Made by a program: the position numbers and the translations under genes. 21,116 nucleotides of DNA from Treponema sp. (GTDB taxonomy: Bacteria > Spirochaetota > Spirochaetia > Treponematales > Treponemataceae). The stretch spans positions 1 to 21,116 of the forward strand of contig JAFZWX010000134.1 of the NCBI GenBank assembly GCA_017617145.1, in the 5' to 3' direction. A model generated the notes under the pieces. That model was given only the letters and a program-made list of their open reading frames with translations, was not told the DNA's origin and searched no databases. Below, piece after piece: positions 7,143 to 12,874 of the stretch (positions are counted from its first letter, which is position 1; the number at the start of each line of letters is the position of its first letter).

Positions 7143-8183
7143 TTAAAATTGCACTAAAACTTTCGCAAGACTTCCGTCATTATTGGCAAGAGCTTTGAAT
7201 GCTTCGTCGGCTTTACTGATAGGGTAGGTGGTACTTACCATATCAAGCACGTTTACCTTACCAGCTCCACCAGCTTTTGCACTTGCAATGTAATCAATAA
7301 CAGCCTCAAAATCGCGGGCATAAGAATTGCGGCTTCCAAAAACGTTCAACTCTTTTTTAAGCAGAATACTGTGCAAAAAGGTTGTTTCTTTTTTTCCGTT
7401 TCCAATCAGAATTATGTTTCCGGCGAATGCAACACAATCAATGCAAGACAAGAATGTAACAGACTGACCGCACGCTTCGACACAAGTATCAAAACCATTG
7501 CCTCCAGTAATACGCATTGCTTCTTCTTTGATGTCGCTTGTCTTTGAATTAATTACCCCATCTGCACCAAAGTGTTTTGCTTTTTCAAGTCGTCCGTCAA
7601 GAATATCAGCAACAAAAACAACAGCACCCTGAGCTTTTGCCGCAATTAAAGCAAACAAACCAATCGGGCCAGCTCCAACAACAAGTACTTTGTCACCGGC
7701 ATTAATCTTTGTTCTATGAAGTGCATGCCAGCTGATTGTAAACGGTTCAACAAGAGCAAGCTCCTGGGCGCTAAGACCTTTGCCCGGATAAATGCGTTCA
7801 ACAGGCATTTTTATGTATTCGCGGAAAGCACCGTCTCGCTGAACACCCATTGTCTGATTATCAGTACAGCAGTTTACAAAACCGCGCTGGCAACTGTAGC
7901 ATTTGCTGCAGTTAAAATAAGGGTTAGCAGTAACAATGTCGCCTTCTTTAAGCCCCTTGTCATTCTGAGGAATATAAACAATCTGCGCACTAAATTCATG
8001 TCCGGGAATTCTAGGATAAGTAGTAAACGGCTGATTTCCAGTATAACTTGCTACATCGGCCCCACAGATTCCCCCATACAACACTTTAAGCAAAGCCTCG
8101 TTTGGCGCCAGATCACTAATTTCCGGCTTCGTAGTTTCCGTCACTGCAATTTCAAACGGTTTATTTATTAGAACAGTTTGCAT
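7143..8183 (-). CDS. Zinc-dependent MDR dehydrogenase, LgoD/RspB-like (probable L-galactonate 5-dehydrogenase)
   Basis: 346-residue medium-chain dehydrogenase. The catalytic zinc site is C40, H62-E63 and E146 (VEPF). The structural zinc cluster is complete at C92, C95, C98 and C106. The NAD fold has GxGxxG at 170-175 (VVGAGPIGL). Beyond the general fold it shares block-level features with E. coli LgoD (YjjN): GNQPF..YPR..GHE, GVQRDGAFREY, EPFTISWHALHR, and LLKKELNVFGSRNS. LgoD oxidises L-galactonate to D-tagaturonate, the substrate of UxaB two genes downstream, so context supports the same reaction. ATG 8183 is chosen because AAGGAG lies just upstream (8195-8190). Sorbitol- or threonine-type dehydrogenases are alternatives. 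The family call is firm and the substrate is inferred. Confidence 0.82.
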   Translation of the reverse strand: MQTVLINKPFEIAVTETTKPEISDLAPNEALLKVLYGGICGADVASYTGNQPFTTYPRIPGHEFSAQIVYIPQNDKGLKEGDIVTANPYFNCSKCYSCQRGFVNCCTDNQTMGVQRDGAFREYIKMPVERIYPGKGLSAQELALVEPFTISWHALHRTKINAGDKVLVVGAGPIGLFALIAAKAQGAVVFVADILDGRLEKAKHFGADGVINSKTSDIKEEAMRITGGNGFDTCVEACGQSVTFLSCIDCVAFAGNIILIGNGKKETTFLHSILLKKELNVFGSRNSYARDFEAVIDYIASAKAGGAGKVNVLDMVSTTYPISKADEAFKALANNDGSLAKVLVQF

Positions 8184-8212
8184 AAAAAACTCCTTAAATA
8201 TCAATATATTTA

Positions 8213-8284
8213 GTGTGAAGTTTTGATTACATCCCGCGACCAAAACGAAAAGGAAGGTCGCGTGCTGTAATCAAAACTTCACAC
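8213..8284. repeat. Hairpin element 3: variable arms, conserved loop, reverse orientation
   Basis: The arms at 8213-8241 and 8256-8284 form 27 of 29 pairs; the outer 19 bp (GTGTGAAGTTTTGATTACA and complement) are perfect. The 14-nt loop reads AAAACGAAAAGGAA on the + strand, i.e. TTCCTTTTCGTTTT on the - strand, so the element is inverted relative to elements 1, 2 and 4. It is closed by the same CGCGACC/GGTCGCG pair. The ends are GTG...CAC. Confidence 0.93.
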
Positions 8285-8306
8285 AAATTACTATTAAAAG
8301 TTATTC

Positions 8307-8378
8307 GTGGGAAGATTTATTTTCTGCGCGCGACCTTCCTCTTTGTCCTGGTCGCGTGCGGGAAATAAATCTTCCCAC
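8307..8378. repeat. Hairpin element 4: variable arms, conserved 14-nt loop
   Basis: The arms at 8307-8335 and 8350-8378 form an uninterrupted 29-bp stem, with three positions as G-T wobbles on the + strand and no mismatches. The loop TTCCTCTTTGTCCT (8336-8349) is closed by CGCGACC/GGTCGCG. It lies 9 nt beyond the stop of the glucose-dehydrogenase-like gene and 22 nt from element 3, which points the other way. The ends are GTG...CAC. Confidence 0.94.
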
Positions 8379-8387
8379 ATATAAATA

Positions 8388-9587
8388 TTATTGTTTTATA
8401 TAGTTTTGATTCCAAATAACCGCTGTTTTCATTGGCGCCTGCTTGTTGTAGATTTTATTTCTGTAGGCCTCAATCGGATCAGCCGTAAACTCCTCGCGGT
8501 CAATGAGTTCTACAATTTCGTTGTAGTGGCTTTTTGCCAAAAGTTCAATTGCTTTTTCCATATGATCCTGACGGAAATTGATAGACCCCAGAATCAGATG
8601 ATTTTCAAAACCAAATGGCATTGTATCAAATGTTACCTTTGGTCCAAGTGAAAAACTGTTGTAGATTCCGTTACAGCCAAGTACTTTATGCTCAAAGGCA
8701 ATGCGGCTTTCTACAGCGTTTCCACTAACTCCAATAAAGGTTGTGGCTCGACCTCCAAGCTTTTCTATAATTGCAGCAGCAAGTTCTTCTTCATTTTCAA
8801 AATTATTCTGCAAATAATCAGCCTTTGTCTGTTGTAAGGCAAAACTAACTTTTGGTGAATCGGCACTGCTTCGTGCAACAAAAAGTACCTTTGCTTCCGG
8901 ATGATTCTGCTTAATTAAATCGCCGATAAACATACCGGTTGTACCGAGTCCAAAAATAACGGTGCGGTCAAAAACTTCATCCTTTGCGCGTTCCCGTGCT
9001 TCCTGTTCGTTGCACTTATATTTTTTCATGAGCACTCGGAAAAGGTGAGCGCTTCCTAAATCTTCCATTCGCTCAAGCTGAAAAAGCATGCACGCAAACG
9101 GATCAGGAAAAACCATTTTTTTTGCAAACTCAAGATCAAGTTTGCCGTTTTGAACAAAGCCGTCTGGAATGCGCAGAAGCATATCGGGATTAAAATACTG
9201 CTTATCGGCAAAAAGACCGTCGGCTTTATCACAACCATATTCAAAATAAGTTTCATCTTCGGTATAGCGGGTAGGATCATAACTGTCGCCGCCACGAATA
9301 AGCACAATTGCAAAACGATTTTGTGAAGGTACCCAAACGATTCCTTCGTGACCATTTATAAGGCGGTTCTGACCTTCTGGAAATTTTGGTCCCATCAGTC
9401 CCTGTTCTGCCATGTTTAAAAATGCAAAGTCTGTTCCGCAAAAGCCAACCATAACAGGCTCACATAGAATACCTTCTTTTACTGGTTCGCCACGAAGTCG
9501 TTGCCGTGGTACATCATTAATTTCAACATCGCCGTAAACAAGCGGTTTTTGAGTGTCGTTTTGAAAATATGTTCCTTTTACTATCAT
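8388..9587 (-). CDS. Glucose-dehydrogenase-like MDR sugar dehydrogenase
   Basis: 399 residues, resembling archaeal-type glucose/galactose 1-dehydrogenases: VGFCGTDFAF with catalytic-zinc Cys50, NGHEG with H80-E81, a YFEYGCDKADGLFADKQYF segment matching their conserved EYG..DGF region, and a nucleotide-binding GLGTTG at 213-218. The cysteine cluster that normally holds the structural zinc is missing: after RFAIVLIRGG only Cys119 remains. Such enzymes oxidise an aldose at C1 to the lactone, which suits the lactonase-like hydrolase downstream. It is the first gene of the - strand operon. ATG 9587 is preferred over 9596 because a TATAAT (9600-9595) ends 8 nt before it and overlaps 9596; no ribosome site is seen. 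The substrate is unknown; L-galactose is proposed from context. Confidence 0.8.
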   Translation of the reverse strand: MIVKGTYFQNDTQKPLVYGDVEINDVPRQRLRGEPVKEGILCEPVMVGFCGTDFAFLNMAEQGLMGPKFPEGQNRLINGHEGIVWVPSQNRFAIVLIRGGDSYDPTRYTEDETYFEYGCDKADGLFADKQYFNPDMLLRIPDGFVQNGKLDLEFAKKMVFPDPFACMLFQLERMEDLGSAHLFRVLMKKYKCNEQEARERAKDEVFDRTVIFGLGTTGMFIGDLIKQNHPEAKVLFVARSSADSPKVSFALQQTKADYLQNNFENEEELAAAIIEKLGGRATTFIGVSGNAVESRIAFEHKVLGCNGIYNSFSLGPKVTFDTMPFGFENHLILGSINFRQDHMEKAIELLAKSHYNEIVELIDREEFTADPIEAYRNKIYNKQAPMKTAVIWNQNYIKQ

Positions 9588-9594
9588 AAATATC

Positions 9595-9600
9595 ATTATA
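9595..9600 (-). promoter_or_regulatory. -10 box of the - strand sugar operon
   Basis: TATAAT on the - strand ends 8 nt before ATG 9587, with a weak TTGTTT about 16 nt further upstream as a -35. Transcription would start at or next to the ATG, giving a leaderless or near-leaderless mRNA. No ribosome site is present to argue otherwise. Confidence 0.55.
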
Positions 9601-9686
9601 AATCTGAAAACTGTAAAAACAAGACTTATAAATGACAAAAATATACAATAAATGTCGCAATATCGCAGAAAATGTTTTATAATATT

Positions 9687-9795
9687 CCTATTATAAATAA
9701 AAAACTGCTCCCGCATGGGTTCTGATTTTGCTCCACTAAACGAAGAGGACGTTCCGCAAAATCAGAATCCATGCTCCGCAGTTTTTTATAATAGG
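9687..9795. repeat. Hairpin element 5: larger, diverged member in the divergent promoter
   Basis: The inner stem 9713-9731/9756-9774 has 19 bp with one G-T wobble. In the same register lies a 14-nt loop TAAACGAAGAGGAC (9737-9750), whose complement GTCCTCTTCGTTTA matches the loop of the other elements; the five closing base pairs are mostly lost. Outer arms continue past TCCC/TCC with CTGC/GCAG, A-tract/T-tract and CCTATTATAA/TTATAATAGG. The right arm contains the likely -10 of the AraC gene (9787-9792). Confidence 0.78.
9787..9792 (+). promoter_or_regulatory. -10 box of the AraC regulator gene
   Basis: TATAAT, 11 nt from its last base to the A of ATG 9803, would give a leader of only a few bases. 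It lies in the outer right arm of hairpin element 5, so hairpin formation in DNA could compete with promoter use. A second TATAAT at 9678-9683, left of the hairpin, is an alternative that would place the whole hairpin in the 5' leader. Confidence 0.5.
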
Positions 9796-9802
9796 CATTT
9801 GT

Positions 9803-10666
9803 ATGAAATACCGCGACCTTAAACTTTCTTTTATAATTTCGAATATTACTTTTGACGTACTGAGTCTTTCGCACGAGAAAATCATCAAGCCGTACCCGCG
9901 GCATGCTCATAGTAAAAACAGTTATGAGCTTCATTTTGTACCGCAGGGCAGTGGAACTCTTGTAATTGATACACAAAAATATGATATTACTCCCGGAACT
10001 CTTTTTATGACAGGACCGGAAGTTCCTCATGAGCAGATTTCAATCCGCGATAATCCTATGATAGAATATTCTATATATATGCAGGTTCGTCAGCCCTTAC
10101 CAAAACAAATTCCTCCACTTGTACAGGGTTTTCTTGAATGCAGTTTTTGGTTCGGACATGCAGAGCAAAGCATCTACACACTTACGAATCAACTTTTTGA
10201 AGAATTGCAATTACAAGCACCCGGTTACGAACTTATGCTTCAGACAATTCTACCACAGCTGATTCTTAATGTTGCAAGACATTATCTGGGGCAGAAAAAA
10301 TCCCATCCTAAAGCCCAACACCAGCCAGATTCAAATCAATCACTTCAGACAATCAGCGAAAAAGCATATCTTATAATTGAAGAAGCTTTTCTTTATGACT
10401 ACAAAACAATTACCCTTACAGAACTTGCAAACCGTGTAAGTCTTGGGGAGCGACAGACAGAACGCCTGCTTCAAAAGCATTATGGTCAGAGCTTTATTAA
10501 AAAAAAGACAGAAGCCCGAATGTCAGCTGCAAGCCAGTTGCTGCGAGAAACTCAAAACTCTATTGCCGAAATTTCAGAAGAGCTTGGTTATTCTTCTCCA
10601 GAGCATTTTTCAAACGCATTTACAAAATATTATAAAATATCACCAAAAAAATATCGGTATAGATAA
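9803..10666 (+). CDS. AraC-family regulator with N-terminal cupin sensor
   Basis: 287 residues. The N-terminal half is a cupin-like sugar-binding domain: PRHAHSKNSYELHFVPQGSGTLVID (about 32-56), then a PGTLFMTGPEVPHE turn. The C-terminal 100 residues are the double helix-turn-helix: TLTELANRVSLGERQTERLLQKHYGQSFIKKKTEARMSAASQLL, then NSIAEISEELGYSSPEHFSNAFTKYYKISPKKYR, the standard family signature. It is transcribed away from the six-gene sugar operon and shares a 215-bp regulatory region with it, so it most likely controls that operon in response to a sugar or uronate. ATG 9803 has no ribosome site; a TATAAT lies just upstream. The family is certain and the target is inferred. Confidence 0.9.
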   Translation: MKYRDLKLSFIISNITFDVLSLSHEKIIKPYPRHAHSKNSYELHFVPQGSGTLVIDTQKYDITPGTLFMTGPEVPHEQISIRDNPMIEYSIYMQVRQPLPKQIPPLVQGFLECSFWFGHAEQSIYTLTNQLFEELQLQAPGYELMLQTILPQLILNVARHYLGQKKSHPKAQHQPDSNQSLQTISEKAYLIIEEAFLYDYKTITLTELANRVSLGERQTERLLQKHYGQSFIKKKTEARMSAASQLLRETQNSIAEISEELGYSSPEHFSNAFTKYYKISPKKYRYR

Positions 10667-10682
10667 AATCACCTGTGTGCTA

Positions 10683-10688
10683 TATAAT
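10683..10688 (+). promoter_or_regulatory. -10 box of the GGDEF/EAL gene
   Basis: TATAAT ends 7 nt before the ATG at 10695, with TAGATA 17 nt upstream as a weak -35 (4 of 6 matches to TTGACA). The predicted start site coincides with the start codon, and there is no ribosome site, so a leaderless mRNA is likely. Confidence 0.55.
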
Positions 10689-10694
10689 GAAAAC

Positions 10695-12830
10695 ATGAGC
10701 AAGAAAAAAGAAAAACGCATCAAACGGCTTAGAAAAAGTTCTATAGGTCCGCAGATTATTGAAACTATTATTGTAGAAATTGCTTTTATTGCTGCAATTG
10801 TAATTGTCATGATTGTAGATTTTACTTCTGAAACTCATGAACTTATCGTAAATGGTTCAGATACATGTGATGCAATTGTAGAATGTGTTAATAATGATTG
10901 GGATTCCTCCTCGAATACTCTTGGATTAAATGCACAACAGAACTTTTCAAATATTGTTAAGTATGATAATGAAGTATTCCAGGCAATAAATATTGTAGAT
11001 GATGATTTTAATGTCCTTGCTGCTTTTGGTAACAAGGATATCAATGATTCTCCTTTCCCAAGATATTTTGATCGTACTTTATTTGACGAAAATGGATTTT
11101 ATTTTACAGAACAGGCTTCACAATATGGAGTTTTTGACGAAGATACTTTAGATACAGAGTCTTCTAATCAAGATCCTCATATTGGATTTGTTCCCAACAA
11201 TGATGAGACAAAAACAGGCCGGAAATATGCTGTATTGATAGGGGATGAAGAAAAAGAAGCACTTGGAATATTCAAAAGGCAATTTTTCAGCAGCCTTAAT
11301 TCGTTTAATAATATAAAGTTTTATAATTGGGCAATAAAGAAAGACAGTTATTATACAATGTGGATTTTGTATAAAACAAATATCCCGGGCGTAAATGTCG
11401 GTGTTGAAAAAATTACTGTAAGATCAAAACTAGAAATAGCACGCTTTTTCTTTTTGGGAGCAGTTCTGGCTATTGTCTTCCTATTTATTTGGGTTTATGA
11501 GCATTACAAGCTTATTTCAATAATTCTTCAGCATAGAAAAATTAAAAAAATCATCTATACAGATTCTGCAACCGGCGGATACAACAAGGATTTCTTTGTT
11601 TATAAAGCCGGTAAAATGATAAAAAGACGTTACCGCCGTTTTGTAATTGTTTATGTGCGTATGGAAAAGTTCCGTAACTATCAGACAGCGTATGGTATAA
11701 AAGCCGGAGACAATCTTCTTGAAGATTTTTACAAAAAACTAACAGAGCTTATTAAAAAACGAAAGGAACTTGCTGCACACTTGGAAAAGGGCGATTTTGT
11801 TCTTTTACTGCATTATGACAATGAGGATCTTTTAAATATCCGCATGCAGGCAATTACACAAGCGCTTAATGATTGCCGAACTAATCAGCATTTGTTTTTT
11901 AGTGTTGGAGCCTGCCGCATAGTTTCGCGTAAAGATAATCTTGAAGAAAAAATTTCTAACGCAGGAGCTGCAATTTCAAAGCAGGATAGTAATACAGGGT
12001 CCGTGTTATGGTTTGATGAAGCAATGCGCGAAGAACAGATTTGGGAACGCCGTGTAGAAGATGATATGGATCGTGCACTTGCTGACAACGAGTTCAAGGT
12101 TTATCTACAGCCAAAGTATTCTACAAAAAAAGAAGAGCTTAGTGCTGCAGAAGCACTTGTCCGCTGGATTCATCCGGAGTTTGGATTTGTTTCACCCGGT
12201 AAGTTTATTCCGATTTTTGAACGAAACGGATTTATTACAAAGCTTGATGACTATATGCTCACCGAAGTTTCTAAGCTTCAGGCAAAATGGCTCGAAGCAG
12301 GCAAAAAACTTGTTCCAATTTCTGTAAATGTCTCTCGTGCACATTTTTCGCAGTACGACCTTGCAGAACATATCCGAACAATTGTTGATCAATATAAGGT
12401 TCCTCATGAATTCATAGAGCTTGAACTTACAGAAAGCGCCTTCTTTGACGACAAGCAGATTTTGCTCGATACAATCAAAAAGCTCAAGGAATACGGTTTT
12501 AAAGTTTCTATGGACGATTTTGGCGCAGGTTATTCTTCGCTTAATTCACTGAAGGAGCTTCCTCTTGATATTATCAAGCTTGATGCTCAATTCTTCCGCG
12601 ATATTGAAGATAAAAAGCGTGCCGACCTCATAGTCTGCGATACAATAAAGCTTGCAAAAAAGCTTGGTATGCAGATTGTTGCAGAAGGAATAGAAACCCG
12701 TGAACAGGTAGATTTCCTTGCAGAACAGCACTGTGACCTCATACAGGGCTTCTATTTTGCAAAACCGCTTCCAATAAACGAGTTTGAAGAAAAGGCATTT
12801 GATACTGCAACTGATAACAAGCACAAATAA
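10695..12830 (+). CDS. Membrane-bound c-di-GMP phosphodiesterase (degenerate GGDEF plus EAL)
   Basis: 711 residues from ATG 10695; the open frame extends further upstream but overlaps the AraC gene in another frame, so that start is rejected. A transmembrane segment lies at about 20-43 and a second at about 250-268, enclosing a roughly 200-residue extracytoplasmic sensor region. A GGDEF-type domain follows (about 285-440), but the signature is AHLEKGDF at 364-368 instead of GGDEF, so cyclase activity should be lost. The EAL domain (about 455-700) looks active: EALVRW at 486, NVSRAHF, ELTES, DDFGAGYSSL at 607-616, IKLD, VAEGIET, and QGFYFAKP. It should hydrolyse c-di-GMP in response to an unknown external signal. 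It stands alone, with its own promoter. Confidence 0.93.
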   Translation: MSKKKEKRIKRLRKSSIGPQIIETIIVEIAFIAAIVIVMIVDFTSETHELIVNGSDTCDAIVECVNNDWDSSSNTLGLNAQQNFSNIVKYDNEVFQAINIVDDDFNVLAAFGNKDINDSPFPRYFDRTLFDENGFYFTEQASQYGVFDEDTLDTESSNQDPHIGFVPNNDETKTGRKYAVLIGDEEKEALGIFKRQFFSSLNSFNNIKFYNWAIKKDSYYTMWILYKTNIPGVNVGVEKITVRSKLEIARFFFLGAVLAIVFLFIWVYEHYKLISIILQHRKIKKIIYTDSATGGYNKDFFVYKAGKMIKRRYRRFVIVYVRMEKFRNYQTAYGIKAGDNLLEDFYKKLTELIKKRKELAAHLEKGDFVLLLHYDNEDLLNIRMQAITQALNDCRTNQHLFFSVGACRIVSRKDNLEEKISNAGAAISKQDSNTGSVLWFDEAMREEQIWERRVEDDMDRALADNEFKVYLQPKYSTKKEELSAAEALVRWIHPEFGFVSPGKFIPIFERNGFITKLDDYMLTEVSKLQAKWLEAGKKLVPISVNVSRAHFSQYDLAEHIRTIVDQYKVPHEFIELELTESAFFDDKQILLDTIKKLKEYGFKVSMDDFGAGYSSLNSLKELPLDIIKLDAQFFRDIEDKKRADLIVCDTIKLAKKLGMQIVAEGIETREQVDFLAEQHCDLIQGFYFAKPLPINEFEEKAFDTATDNKHK

Positions 12831-12862
12831 AAATAGATATTCCATTATTCACGCAAAAGCAT

Positions 12863-12868
12863 TATAAT
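12863..12868 (+). promoter_or_regulatory. -10 box of guaA
   Basis: TATAAT ends 7 nt before ATG 12875, with no recognisable -35 and no ribosome site in the 44-nt gap after the EAL gene. The same spacing occurs for the EAL gene, suggesting leaderless transcription. Confidence 0.5.
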
Positions 12869-12874
12869 CTTTAT

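Noticed and set aside
5971..8378. Rho-independent terminators or attenuators
   Set aside because: The stems are far longer than typical terminators, have a conserved pyrimidine or purine loop and no T-run on either side.
9651..9670. Direct repeat TCGCA at 9655 and 9663 as an AraC-type operator
   Set aside because: Only 5 bp and spaced 8 nt apart, which does not place the sites on one DNA face; too weak to annotate.
5971..9795. Integron attC sites
   Set aside because: attC sites conserve the outer boxes and vary in the centre; here the loop is conserved and the arms vary, and the flanking genes form a metabolic operon, not cassettes.
5971..9795. CRISPR array
   Set aside because: Units are about 1 kb apart with genes between them, with no regular spacer structure or cas genes.
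10443..10694. Upstream start for the GGDEF/EAL protein
   Set aside because: It would overlap the AraC helix-turn-helix coding region in another frame; ATG 10695 begins a proper basic N-terminus plus membrane segment.
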